Assembly (NCBI GenBank): GCA_009776805.1
Contig: WRNB01000001.1
Coordinates: forward strand, 34,288 to 71,829
Direction of reading: 5' to 3'
Origin: Candidatus Bathycorpusculum grumuli
GTDB taxonomy: Archaea > Thermoproteota > Bathyarchaeia > Bathyarchaeales > Bathycorpusculaceae
Length of the DNA stretch: 37,542 nt
Numbering within the stretch: the first letter of the stretch is position 1; every line of letters starts with the position of its first letter. The position numbers and the translations under genes are program-made. Shown one piece after another: positions 20,173 through 30,755 of this stretch. The notes under the pieces were generated by a model that saw nothing but the letters and a program-made list of their open reading frames with translations, did not search any database and had not been told where the DNA came from.

Positions 20173-21279
20173 TTACCTTTTGAGGTATGTCACATTTTTT
20201 AGGTATGCCATTTCTATGCCTTCTTTTTCAAAAGCTTCTCTTATAGCTAAATTAATTTCTTGTTGGACTTCAAGGTAACTGCCATAGTCTGGTGCGTGGA
20301 CGAAATAGCTGATGAAGAATTTTAGGCTGTATTCACCAAATTCGTTAAATTTTACAAATTGCGGTGATGCTCCTTTAACGTTTTTTATTATCTCTGTGAT
20401 CATTGGCGAAATTTTTTTAAGCTTCTCATTTGGTGTATCGTAATTTACGCCGATGTTGAAGACTATTCTTCTTTTTTGTAGTTTTCTAAAGTTTCTAATA
20501 TATATTGTAGAGAGTTCTTTGTTTGAAACTACTAATTCTTCGCCTTGTAAGAGTTGGAGTCTTGTGGTTAGGATGCCAATGTTTTTAACTGTTCCACTGT
20601 GTTCATTTATGTAAATGTAGTCGCCTATTTCAAATGGGCGGTCAATGTAAACGTAAATTGCGCTAAATAGATCGCTTAAAGTGCTTTGGAGTGCGAAAGC
20701 TAAGATGATGCCGCTGATTGTTGCATTAGTAGCTATGGATTGCCATAGTCCTGTTAACCCTAACAAATTTGTAATTGTTAAAGCTGCAATAATGAAAATG
20801 ATTGCTGTTATAACTTGTTTGATTACAAACGTTGCATGTTTATTGTTTTTTCCACTTTTTTGCGTTGTTACATCTGCAATTTGATCAATAAAAATTTTTG
20901 CAACTTTTGAAATAGCATATGCTGCAAGCAATATTTGTATAATTAAAAATAAACTATCTAATACATAATTGTACGGTTTAAGAAATGACAATGGAGACAC
21001 TGAAAATCGGATAACTAAAATTCCAATTAAAATTATCATAACCGTTTTCATAGCTTTCGCTATTTTGTCATCCAAGTTTGTCGCAGTTTTTGCTGTCCAA
21101 CGATTAACATATTTGTTAATAATAGTGTACGAAACTAAACCTGCTAATCCAATTATAATGAATATTAAGGTTGAAACCAAAATTTCTGCACTCGTAGCAC
21201 TAATATTTAACGTTTTTTGAATTGTACTACTTAAGCTAGCAATAGCTGAGGCATTAGTGACAGTTTCATCTAAACTCAT
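20173..21279 (-). CDS. MscS-family mechanosensitive channel
   Basis: Several TM helices then MscS core (LQSTLSDLFSAIYVYIDRPFEIGDYIYINEHSGTVKNIGILTTRLQLLQGEELVVSNKEL). Confidence 0.92.
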   Translation of the reverse strand: MSLDETVTNASAIASLSSTIQKTLNISATSAEILVSTLIFIIIGLAGLVSYTIINKYVNRWTAKTATNLDDKIAKAMKTVMIILIGILVIRFSVSPLSFLKPYNYVLDSLFLIIQILLAAYAISKVAKIFIDQIADVTTQKSGKNNKHATFVIKQVITAIIFIIAALTITNLLGLTGLWQSIATNATISGIILAFALQSTLSDLFSAIYVYIDRPFEIGDYIYINEHSGTVKNIGILTTRLQLLQGEELVVSNKELSTIYIRNFRKLQKRRIVFNIGVNYDTPNEKLKKISPMITEIIKNVKGASPQFVKFNEFGEYSLKFFISYFVHAPDYGSYLEVQQEINLAIREAFEKEGIEMAYLKNVTYLKR

Positions 21280-21396
21280 TTAACTCAAAATCCTCTCTTT
21301 AATATTTCTTGAATTACAAGGATTCAGAGCGCATTAAGTAACTCACATAAATAAACATCTTTCTTAATAAATGAAAAAAAAGATTGAGTAGCTACC

Positions 21397-22329
21397 TTAT
21401 TTTGCAGCAGCTTTTGCAAGTTTTTTTAGAATGGCTTCTTTTGCTATAGTGTAAGCAATTGAATAATCAAAAAGCCCCTGCGCTTCAGACGTTGCACGAG
21501 TAATCATTTCTGTTTCAGTTTTAAGTTTTAATTTACCAATTGATAAAGCACCAATCCCAAAAACACCTGGTTTTAATTCGATATTGTCATCGTTGGAACC
21601 TAAACCTTCAACACCTAAAGGTTTAATCGCGTTAATATCTGCAATAATTTTACATTTTGTTGCCGAATCGATATCTGTTTTAGTTAACAGTTGTACTCCG
21701 CCTGCACCTGCTGCAAGAATAATTTCAGCATCACGTATTGCGTCTGTTGTTTGTTCTGGTTTACTAACTTCAACAACTTTGACTCTTTGTGCACACACTT
21801 CACTGTTGATTTTGTCAGCAATAACTTGACCTTTGGCAAGACTGCGGCTGGTGATTGTAACATCTGCTTTTTCTGCAGCATAAATACGTGCAGCTGTTTG
21901 ACCAACTGGTCCAGTGCCTGCAAGAACTGTAACTTTTTTGCCTTCAAGAGAACCTAAATTTTTTTCCATAGATGCACCAAATGTTTTTGCTACTGCTGCT
22001 GCAGCTGTTGAATATCCTCCTCTTGGATCAACAATAATACTGTTTCCCCATGGAGCTGACTTCATGGCATTTTGTGTTGCAGCGACAACTTTTTCTACTT
22101 CTTCAAAGTTACTTCCGTTGATGAAAATTTTTGTGTGAGCCGCACCTACTGGACCACGTGGGAACAGTAAATCAAAGACAATCTTTGGAGCATCTTCGCC
22201 TGTTACATTTTCATACTTAAATATCATGGAGTCTGGAAAACAATCAACTGCTACTAGCAAGTCAAATGGACTGCAATATTTATCTGTATCAAGAAAAACG
22301 AAAACTGTTTTGTAATTTTGTTGTGCCAT
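21397..22329 (-). CDS. Methylenetetrahydromethanopterin dehydrogenase (MtdB/MtdA-like, NAD(P)-dependent)
   Basis: FVFLDTDKYCSPFDLLVAVDCFPDSMIFKYENVTGEDAPKIVFDLLFPRGPVGAAHTKIFING; nucleotide-binding VTVLAGTGPVGQTAA. Likely start MAQQNYK after GGAG. Confidence 0.85.
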   Translation of the reverse strand: MAQQNYKTVFVFLDTDKYCSPFDLLVAVDCFPDSMIFKYENVTGEDAPKIVFDLLFPRGPVGAAHTKIFINGSNFEEVEKVVAATQNAMKSAPWGNSIIVDPRGGYSTAAAAVAKTFGASMEKNLGSLEGKKVTVLAGTGPVGQTAARIYAAEKADVTITSRSLAKGQVIADKINSEVCAQRVKVVEVSKPEQTTDAIRDAEIILAAGAGGVQLLTKTDIDSATKCKIIADINAIKPLGVEGLGSNDDNIELKPGVFGIGALSIGKLKLKTETEMITRATSEAQGLFDYSIAYTIAKEAILKKLAKAAAK

Positions 22330-23471
22330 ATTTTTTACACCTACTCCTCTTGGAATGTAGTTTAACAATTTAAGAATTATCTACAAACAATAACTAAAGA
22401 GACAAATAAACAAGTAAATTAAAGCTATACACTATTTGTTATGATGAACTTGATTAACGCGCCAAGGTTGACAAATTTGACAGATTATTTTTGTTTGATT
22501 ATGGAAAATATGGCGTCACTACATTTTAGTTTTGTTTTTACTTACTCGGTTTAACCGAAACCAAAAACGAACAATTTTTCTGCACACTTTACAAATAATT
22601 TTACTTGTAAGATACTAACAGTCTACAAAAAAAGAATGCTATTTGACATGTTGGTTCAACAAAGAGTGATTATTGGGAAATAGTGAATAACAATGAGGAA
22701 CTTGAAGTATAATAGTTTTCTTGTTCAAAAATTTTGGTTAAACCTGTAATTGGTTTTGACGTCGTTAGGGTATGTTACTATGTTTGAGTCTATCATTTTA
22801 TAAAACTGTTTTTATCCTGAAACGTAACCTCACAAAATGTATAAAGGAATATTGTAACCTGAATTCCCGAAAAAATTTTAACCTACAGGAACCGGCAAAC
22901 CAAACGCCTCAAACAAAACCCGTTACAGCTTAGGTTTACTATACTAGAGTTTCTTATTACGTTATAATAACCCCTGAAATCATCTAATAGATGTTATAGT
23001 GACATTTTATCCAACAATTGGCAGCTCCTTCACTGTACATGCATGGGCTTGGATTACTTCAACTGGCAGTGGTGGCGGCTGGGAATATCTGTAATCTGAA
23101 AAATAACTATAGCAACGTTTTGTACATTGCTATGCATTTTTCTCTTTTTTCCAAAGTTAACACGCAAAAGAGTTGGTGTGCATTTAAATCTCGGTGAAAA
23201 TATGCGTCTTATTATACGCTCATTTTCCGCTAAGACGCATCTTTTTGTACCATTTTTTGGAAAATAGTGCCACAAATACACGTATGTATCTGTATGTTTA
23301 CACATGTTACTATTGTCTTTGTATTTTGTTTTATTTGTTGTGTTTTGTTGTTTGGTTACAGTAGTATTGTGATTGTTGGTGTTGATTGATGAAGTTGTGA
23401 ATTGGAGTCTGTATTTGATGAGTTAATGACACGTATCGTTGGTTATATTTACCATGTTTACAGTTGTACAA

Positions 23472-24626
23472 CTAAATATGCACCTTTTTCTTTATCGATA
23501 CCACAACAAGTGCCAAACCAATTATTATAACTAAAACAGCAACAACAAAACCCCACAAAGTATCCGAAGAATTTGACTGCTCAAAGGATTTATCCAAAGG
23601 AAATTCAGGGGTACCTAAATGACCTGTTTCCCAACAATAAGCAATCTCACCAGTATCCCCCCAAACACCAACCTGAACACCGTCAATGTTATCTATATTT
23701 TGGTTAAAATAAAATCTGGCCTGCCACATAGGATAAAGAACCAAAGCATCCCTGTCTTTACTATAACTTGTACCCACACCTTGCTCAAGAAGTTCATTAT
23801 TTAAAGGATTATTATACAACTGCCCCGGAATCATGTTAAGACCTATGTCAGACCGCTCCAAATCCCACTCAATATTAACATCATTCTCACCTAACACAAA
23901 GAAAGTGTCACAAAATATTTGAGCTACCTCAAAAGCAAAATCCGTAAATTCTGCTTTAGACAAAGTATTCACATCACAAACACTATAAAGTCCAAAAGTA
24001 TCACTAAAAACAATATGATCATCAGTAATCTCTATTGACAAAGACTTGTTTGGAAGCTCAACACCATTAGCAATGCTGCCAAGTCCAAAACTCTGTTTTG
24101 ACACATAAAGTGACAGATCATCTGAAGACACTTTTGTTGGAAGATTACTTGATACTGTATTAAATAAATCTAAACCTGCGAACTTGTCTACAGTAAATAT
24201 GTCATATTTTTGTGCAAAATCCATGTATCGCTCAAAAAAACTCTGCAACTCTCCAACTGAACCCTTAAAAGGTTCTATTGCATAATGAAAAGAAGTGTCA
24301 GCACGGATGTTAACCCATTCTGGAAAACCATTATAAAATTCACTCATCACAGTTACTACATCACCTTTTGTGTCAACAAGCCAAAAACCACACTGTTCTA
24401 CCTCAACAGTTTCACCATATCTATAGGTTGTACCATAATAGGTGTGGCCCTCCATTTTATCATACTTTGATAAATCAAGTCCGATGACATCTGTTAGAAG
24501 AGCAGGTAATTTTTCCTCAGCAGTAAATCCGCTAACACCAACAACACCTCTGCTACAAACAGAAACAAATAAAGAACAAACTAGCAAACTTAGTATAAAT
24601 GTTCCAACAATTTTGTATTTTCTCAT
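23472..24626 (-). CDS. Signal-peptide, C-terminal TM-anchored extracellular protein, family unrecognised
   Basis: N-terminal hydrophobic leader and C-terminal LWGFVVAVLVIIIGLALVVVSIKKKVHI. Confidence 0.7.
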   Translation of the reverse strand: MRKYKIVGTFILSLLVCSLFVSVCSRGVVGVSGFTAEEKLPALLTDVIGLDLSKYDKMEGHTYYGTTYRYGETVEVEQCGFWLVDTKGDVVTVMSEFYNGFPEWVNIRADTSFHYAIEPFKGSVGELQSFFERYMDFAQKYDIFTVDKFAGLDLFNTVSSNLPTKVSSDDLSLYVSKQSFGLGSIANGVELPNKSLSIEITDDHIVFSDTFGLYSVCDVNTLSKAEFTDFAFEVAQIFCDTFFVLGENDVNIEWDLERSDIGLNMIPGQLYNNPLNNELLEQGVGTSYSKDRDALVLYPMWQARFYFNQNIDNIDGVQVGVWGDTGEIAYCWETGHLGTPEFPLDKSFEQSNSSDTLWGFVVAVLVIIIGLALVVVSIKKKVHI

Positions 24627-24644
24627 TATAATACACCTTCAATA

Positions 24645-25745
24645 TTAATTTGGTAAGACCATATTTCCTTTGCCAAGTACTCGCAGTTTACAATAAAACC
24701 AATAATTTGGGAAATCTTGACTGTTCATCCATTGACCAGTATTAAGTATTGAACTATTAAAATTATAGTCCGTATTAGTTCCTGATACCTTTCCAAAACC
24801 CATTTTCGCAGCATAATCAAGTGAATCTCTTATTGTTTGATGAGCACCGTTATTTTCATAGCCTAAGGCACACCTGTAAAAATAGTACACAAAAAACAGG
24901 TACTCTAAACTAGTGCTGCTGTTAATAGCAGGCGGTTTATCACCCATGAATGGCGAAGTATTTTCCCAACCTATGTACGTGTAACTACCTGATGTACTGC
25001 TATAACCATTTATATTCATGCCAGTGGTGCCAGTCCAAGCATAAGGCATCCCCACACTGTTATAACCAATATTAGGTCCAATCATCACTAAATGGTTGTA
25101 ACCATATTGAGTATTTGGATTACTAGGTGGTGGGTTTGTAGGAGTTGGAGCAGGCCAAGTAACTCCTGAAATATTCTGCCAAGCACCATTATTACCCCAA
25201 TAAAGACCACCATTACCACAAGTCCACATAAACGTAAAATAGTTCTTACTATTCCCATAAGAAGTAGCGTGATTATATATCTCATAATCAAAAACATAAG
25301 AGTTAGTTACATTAGTAAAACAACCAAAATACCCGTAAGGAGATGGCGAGTTAGGAGCAGATGGATGATTAAAATCGCCAACCCACCAATTTGTTGACCA
25401 GTCAAAATTATAACTTGGATTAGCAACTATGTCAAGTACATTATAAACGTTAGTGGTAGTTGTTCCACCTCCTGAAACTGTTCCACCAGCATAATTATTC
25501 AGACGCTCCCAACCATTACTACCACTAGTACTGGGAAACATGTCATAAATTTGATTGCTTACAGTTTGCTCTCTGACATATTCTGTTGAATTATAACGTG
25601 ACGTACCGTTTGCATAATTTAAGTTATTTAGGTTGCCCCATGTAGCAGATAATTTTTTTGCACTTACTGGTTTAACATCAATAATTATGAAAGAAGTTAA
25701 TAACAATGCGGTTATAAGCAGATAAACACCAAATTTATTCGCCAA
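24645..25745 (-). CDS. Secreted Asn/Gly/Tyr/Trp-rich protein, family unrecognised
   Basis: Signal peptide MANKFGVYLLITALLLTSFIIIDVKPVSA. Long intact ORF. Ends 18 nt before the 23472-24626 gene, so likely co-transcribed. Confidence 0.7.
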   Translation of the reverse strand: MANKFGVYLLITALLLTSFIIIDVKPVSAKKLSATWGNLNNLNYANGTSRYNSTEYVREQTVSNQIYDMFPSTSGSNGWERLNNYAGGTVSGGGTTTTNVYNVLDIVANPSYNFDWSTNWWVGDFNHPSAPNSPSPYGYFGCFTNVTNSYVFDYEIYNHATSYGNSKNYFTFMWTCGNGGLYWGNNGAWQNISGVTWPAPTPTNPPPSNPNTQYGYNHLVMIGPNIGYNSVGMPYAWTGTTGMNINGYSSTSGSYTYIGWENTSPFMGDKPPAINSSTSLEYLFFVYYFYRCALGYENNGAHQTIRDSLDYAAKMGFGKVSGTNTDYNFNSSILNTGQWMNSQDFPNYWFYCKLRVLGKGNMVLPN

Positions 25746-26151
25746 TTTTACTCTCCTCGTATTTAATCTCCTTTTGACAATTCAAAACCATTTTTTTTAA
25801 GATACATGTCTATAATATAACTATTTTGGCGCAGCGTCATAAAATACTTTGCAGCAGTTCCGAAAATGTGATTTGTTGAGTAGTTTCAGCTCTGTTTTTT
25901 CTTCTAAACGACACAAAAGTCAACTCTCACACACCATTAATAACAATGACAAAATAAATCTAACAAAAAATAAAAACAACAAAAACCACGCAACAATATA
26001 CCAACCAACAGTTAAGAGTACTTAAAAAAACAGTAGCAATCAAAAAATATATAAAAATATATAATAAATAGAGAGAAATTAGGTACACTTAATATTTTAA
26101 AACCAAAAATAACGTTATAGTGTAAAATTAAGTAAATGAATCTCTGAAAAA

Positions 26152-26421
26152 CTATAGGCGAGGATCATCTATTTGCTCTTTAAGCTCTTGAAGGGTGTAA
26201 CGGTTAGCGTCGATATCTGAGTGGTAAAATACAAAAAGATCATCAGCAACAAAATATCCTTCGTTAATTTCTATGTCGCGACCGTATTTTTCAAAGTCAA
26301 AATAGTCATACACTGTTAAATTATTACCTAGTTTGCATTGTTCAAGAGCTTTTTTTAAGTCAGAATTAATTTCTTCTATTATGGCGTAGCCGAGTTTTTC
26401 TTCTTTACTTCCCCAAGGCAA
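26152..26421 (-). pseudogene. ArdA-like antirestriction protein, C-terminal fragment
   Basis: EEKLGYAIIEEINSDLKKALEQCKLGNNLTVYDYFDFEKYGRDIEINEGYFVADD resembles the ArdA C-terminal region (E..LG...VEE...YFDYEAYGRD). Upstream coding is cut at the terminal repeat beginning ~26416. Confidence 0.5.
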
Positions 26422-26624
26422 CCTCCGAAAACCTCTTAACTAGCATGTACATTATATGCAATAAAGACAAAGCAGGGAAACACGTATGGGCCAACTACAC
26501 TTATTTGGAATACAAACACAACTAGAGACACCCTCCGAAAACCTAATTTTTCCAAAAATTACATGCTAAAAACCGTGCAATTATGTTGCTTGTTTTTCTG
26601 AAATGGGGTTTTAGGAGGTTGCCT
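26416..26624. mobile_element. Inverted-repeat element(s), family A (MITE-like)
   Basis: AGGCAACCTCCGAAAACC at 26416 and its inverted partner GGTTTTAGGAGGTTGCCT ending 26624. The internal part 26527-26623 matches the reverse complement of 33561-33656. Confidence 0.7.
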
Positions 26625-26685
26625 ATGTGACAAAAGTAAGTTTAACTGTTATCGTTTGTCAGTTTATTTTTTTTCTTTACATATT

Positions 26686-27723
26686 CTATTTTCTAGATGT
26701 AAAAAATAAAACTACCCCGCTAATTACTACAATTACAATTACAACACCTACCCACATAATAACCCCACTCCTTAAATCAAACTCATCACCAACTGACTCA
26801 TCAGCGTCAATGAATGTTTCATTATTTCCACCAGTCAAACCAGTATTACCTCCAAAAAATCCTTCACTACCACTATGTCCCGGAGACCAACCCTGACCAG
26901 TATCAGAAGATTCACCAACACTACCCTCAAGCACATTATCACCCTCATTGCTAGCAGTATTACCAGAAATTACCCCACTCTGCCTATCAAAAACACCCAG
27001 CCAACAATGAACACCACCACCATAACTAGCTGTGTTACCAATAATTTTACCACCTGACATGTTAAAAGTCCCTATACTAAACACCCCACCACCCATTCCT
27101 GCAACATTACCTGAAATCTCACCACCAAACATTCGAAAAACACCTGTATTATCCACACCCCCACCAGAGTTAGCGGTGTTATTACAAATCACACCACCAT
27201 GCATCTCAAAAACACCCGAGTTATCCACGCCACCACCACTCAACGCAATCTCAGGAATTGTAGCAGCATTACCTGAAATTTCGCCACTATACATAAAAAG
27301 TTGACCATTTCCGCTAACACCTATCCCTCGACCAAATGTGCCATCAACATGGGTTATGATTATACCATCAAGCCTCAACACTCCGTCTCCAATAATAATG
27401 GTGTTGGAAGCTTCACTAATTAGTTTGTAAAATCCACTATTTTTGTTGCTTGTTAGGGTAATGTCTCCGTGTTCAATGTTAAGTGTTGATGTTAGGGTGA
27501 TGTCGTTGTCTAGGATTATGGTGATAGGTCTATTGTTGGAAGCGTTTTTTGTGGCGTTTTTGAGTTCATTTTCATTTTTAATATGTGTCGTATTTTCCAT
27601 AGTTTCACTGGAGCCATTTGCAATTGTGTTTGTAGGTAGAGAGGAAATTAAAACTGTGATTATTAGAAAAGTTAATAGAAAAATTTTGAGAGAAGTGTTA
27701 AACTTGTTCATATTTGTGGTCAC
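26686..27723 (-). CDS. Membrane-anchored adhesin-like protein with beta-helix repeats
   Basis: Signal region, repeats ISGNxAxxxGGGVxNxGVFxMxGG, C-terminal TM GVIMWVGVVIVIVVISGVVLFFTSRK. Same architecture as 708-1706. Confidence 0.85.
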   Translation of the reverse strand: MTTNMNKFNTSLKIFLLTFLIITVLISSLPTNTIANGSSETMENTTHIKNENELKNATKNASNNRPITIILDNDITLTSTLNIEHGDITLTSNKNSGFYKLISEASNTIIIGDGVLRLDGIIITHVDGTFGRGIGVSGNGQLFMYSGEISGNAATIPEIALSGGGVDNSGVFEMHGGVICNNTANSGGGVDNTGVFRMFGGEISGNVAGMGGGVFSIGTFNMSGGKIIGNTASYGGGVHCWLGVFDRQSGVISGNTASNEGDNVLEGSVGESSDTGQGWSPGHSGSEGFFGGNTGLTGGNNETFIDADESVGDEFDLRSGVIMWVGVVIVIVVISGVVLFFTSRK

Positions 27724-28351
27724 CGTTTATTATATGGCTGTTGTTGAATTAAAAAAGATTGGTTGTTTGAGTGGTTTGTGGTTGTTTTTTGGTTATTATT
27801 CAGGTGGTGGTTAGGAGGGTTAGTGGTTGTTTCAAGTTGTTTGGTGTGGTGTTTTTTGTTTTTATTTTGTGTAAGTAAGATTAGTATTTGTACCTAGAAA
27901 AGATAGCGGGAACTACGGATTAAGTGTATTACAACTTTTCTTTTGACAGAGAAATTAGTGTCATTAGTGTTAGCAATAACTGTTATGTTGATTTTGTTAA
28001 GTTGACAAGTTTTATGGGTTGTTATAAAGTAAGGTGTGGATACAGTTTTTGGGAAGCTATACATAGGGACAAAATATCCCTAGATAGAAATGGTTGGCGA
28101 AAGCTGTAAAATTAGAAAAAACATAAGTTGCATAGTGCAAATCCAAAAAATCAAATTTTTGTCTAGTGCATATTCCAAAAGTATGGAGTGATTTCGAGAG
28201 CAGGGTTTGGAATTAAGTCGGTCGGTGGAATCGCCCATGTTATCACTTTTTTGTTGCTTTCGTTATACTGTGGGTTGATTGTGTTTGTATGAATTACTTT
28301 AAATAATCTTGTATTATCTGGTATTATGTTTCGTGATTTGGAGATGTTTCG

Positions 28352-28588
28352 ATGGTAAAAAACATTATAGAGTTAGGTGAAGAGGAGAACAGGGTAATTA
28401 ACATCGTTAAGGCAAAGTATGGGTTTAAGGATAAGAGTCAAGCTTTACGTGTTATTATCAAACACTATGGGGAATCAGAGCTTGAACCCCAGTTAAGACC
28501 CGAATTTATAGCAGAAATCGAGGAGACTGTTAAAAAGGGTAAGTTTGTTAAAGTTGATGATTTCGAGGCAGAATATGGGTTAAAGTGA
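28352..28588 (+). CDS. Type II antitoxin-like protein (DUF2683/RelB-like)
   Basis: LGEEENRVINIVKAKYGFKDKSQALRVIIKHYGE (ribbon-helix-helix-like) directly preceding a RelE-like gene. Confidence 0.7.
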   Translation: MVKNIIELGEEENRVINIVKAKYGFKDKSQALRVIIKHYGESELEPQLRPEFIAEIEETVKKGKFVKVDDFEAEYGLK

Positions 28589-28595
28589 CGGTTGT

Positions 28596-28856
28596 TTGTA
28601 TAGTCTTGAGATTGAGGAACAGGTTTCTAAAACTTTTCATAAGCTTTTAAAAAGAGATCGTGTTCAGTTAGAGGCTATAAACAAGAAAATACGTCAAATT
28701 CTGGTTGATCCGTATCAATTTAAACCTTTAAAACATCCATTGGATGGTTTTCGCAGAACACACATTAATTCTTTTGTTCTCATATATTGTGTAGTAGAAA
28801 AGTCATCAACTGTTCAAATTGTGCAATACACCCACCATGATAAAGCATACGTTTAA
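28596..28856 (+). CDS. RelE/ParE-family toxin-like protein
   Basis: SLEIEEQVSKTFHKLLKRDRVQLEAINKKIRQILVDPYQFKPLKHPLDGFRRTHINSFVLIYCV; TTG start; 7 nt after the antitoxin stop. Confidence 0.75.
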   Translation: MYSLEIEEQVSKTFHKLLKRDRVQLEAINKKIRQILVDPYQFKPLKHPLDGFRRTHINSFVLIYCVVEKSSTVQIVQYTHHDKAYV

Positions 28857-29179
28857 ACTATCTGCTCATTTTTGTCTCTAGTATCCCACACACGAGAAAC
28901 GCACGAAAAAACAGTCACCACCAAACACCAACCAATAAACCCAAAAAACACAAACAAAAAAACTAAAAAGACAAAACCTGCCCCAAATACCCACCAAGAT
29001 TACAACAAAAACAAAACAACACCAACACAAACAAACACAAAAAACTCAAAAACAACCAACAAAACACACCCAAAATACAAAACACACCACAACCCAACAC
29101 CCAACAACAATCCACCCTAAAAACAACAACCAACCACCAACAAAAACACTCAACACACCAACAACCCTAACAACCAAAA

Positions 29180-29890
29180 CAACCTCGCTTGCATTTAATG
29201 GTAAGCTGCTGATGAAGTAGCGTTTTTCTTTGGTGGTTGCTCCATTTTTAGATGTTGTGGTGCGTTGTACCATAACTATGGATCGTAAATCCTTCCATTT
29301 GTTTTTTTGTGTTAAGGTTTTTATTTTGGTGCTTTGCCAATACTTCCTAATCTCCAGCCTCGAGCTTTTTCTTCGGTTTTGTGGTATGCGCGTTTTGTTA
29401 GAAATTGTGGGTTTGAAAACAGTGTTTGTACAGCTTTATGGAAATGTTTGTGATTAGTCTTCAAAGTTAAAGCGTATTGTCCGTCTTTTTTGCGAATTAG
29501 TGAAACGATGTTTCGTTGGGTTGTCATGGCGTCAGTGGTAATTATGTAATTTTTTATATTAAAACGGTTAATTAAATTTGGTATGGCAGTTATTTTTTTT
29601 GATTTATTTTTGGTAAGTTTTTGGCATAAACTAAAACTGTTTTCGTTTATCATGTCAACAATGTGGTTTGGGGTTTGTGTTGGGGTTTGTGTTCCGCATT
29701 GAGTTTTGTCGTCTTTGTTTAAAGGTTTTAAGAGTTTTTCTTCTTCGCCACTATTTAGGAGTTTGTTGAATTCTTTTTGTAGGTTGTCAAAATATTTTTT
29801 TATTATGGTAAGGTGCGTTTGGTGGTTTGGGGTTTGTGTTGGGGTGAGTTTTTGTAGAGTTTGTTTGTGTTTTTTTGTGAAGTATTTCAT
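29180..29890 (-). pseudogene. ISAs1-family transposase relic
   Basis: KKITAIPNLINRFNIKNYIITTDAMTTQRNIVSLIRKKDGQYALTLKTNHKHFHKAV matches the ISAs1 core pattern. C-terminal piece in a second ORF (TTKEKRYFISSLPLNA). Frameshift between them and N-terminal domain mostly missing. Confidence 0.8.
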
Positions 29891-30435
29891 TTTTTTGAAG
29901 TTGTTTGTGTTGTCTGTGGTGGTGATTAGTGTTATTGTTATAGTTTGTTTTGTTTGTGTTTTGTTTTTTCTTGTTGGTGTGTGTTGGTGATTGTTTTGTT
30001 GTGTTTTGTGTGTTTTGTGTGTTTTGCGTGTGATGTATTTGTGTTGATTGTTTATGAATTATTTGTTATCTTATATGTTGAGCAATTGTATTTGATGAAT
30101 AATGTGGGTTTATTTGTGTTTTTTGTGTTTGTTGTTTGTTGGGGTTTTTGTTGTTTGTAAACGATTTGTTTAACTTTCATACGTTCTACGTGGTCTTTCC
30201 ACTTTTTTATTGAAATCAATTTTTTTGATTCAGCCGATAGTAACATCGCTATTTGCATGTAGAGACTGTGTCAAATTATTATAGGTGTTCTCAAAATCAG
30301 CTATCCGTTCAGGATTGTTTAACATCCAATAGAAATCAAAACTTTCTTCAACTGAACTAACACACAAAAGTAACTTGCAACAAAGAAAGATTTAGATATT
30401 GTTGAGTTGTATGTGAGCTGATAAGTGGGATTTCA

Positions 30436-30645
30436 ATGGATAAAAACCAAAATGAAAAGAAAAATTTGCGTGAAGATACATATGTTGCCACAGGGTTATG
30501 TTTAGGACTTGGTATTGGTGCGGCTTTTGGTGTGCTTTTTGATAATTTAGCGATAGGAATAGGTATGGGTATGTGCATAGGTGTCGCTATTGGTTCTTTT
30601 ATAAAGCAAAAGAAAAAGGATGATAATAAGGGAAACAATAACTGA
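30436..30645 (+). CDS. Small glycine-zipper membrane protein
   Basis: VATGLCLGLGIGAAFGVLFDNLAIGIGMGMCIGVAIGSFIKQKKK, small-xxx-small hydrophobic pattern. Confidence 0.55.
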   Translation: MDKNQNEKKNLREDTYVATGLCLGLGIGAAFGVLFDNLAIGIGMGMCIGVAIGSFIKQKKKDDNKGNNN

Positions 30646-30755
30646 AAATAGTAATGTGTCAAAAAGTTAACCGATTAGCAGACAGCAGCAAATTTTTCAT
30701 GATTAGATTTGGTTGAAGAAATCGGTTCAGGGATGGGCGGATTTTAGCGGTTTAC

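Noticed and set aside
23054-23305. 83-aa minus ORF
   Set aside because: No recognisable domain. The plus strand just upstream (VTFYPTIGSSFTVHAWAWITSTGSGGGWEYL*) looks more like a surface-protein remnant, but it is too short to call.
27032-27304. Plus-strand ORF rich in TPPP/LPEI
   Set aside because: Antisense artefact of the 26686-27723 adhesin repeats.
28872-29120. 82-aa Thr/Asn/Lys/Pro-rich ORF
   Set aside because: Open only because the DNA is almost pure A/C, so few stops are possible. No recognisable domain.
29945-30160. 71-aa Phe/Val/Cys-rich ORF
   Set aside because: Same G/T-rich artefact.
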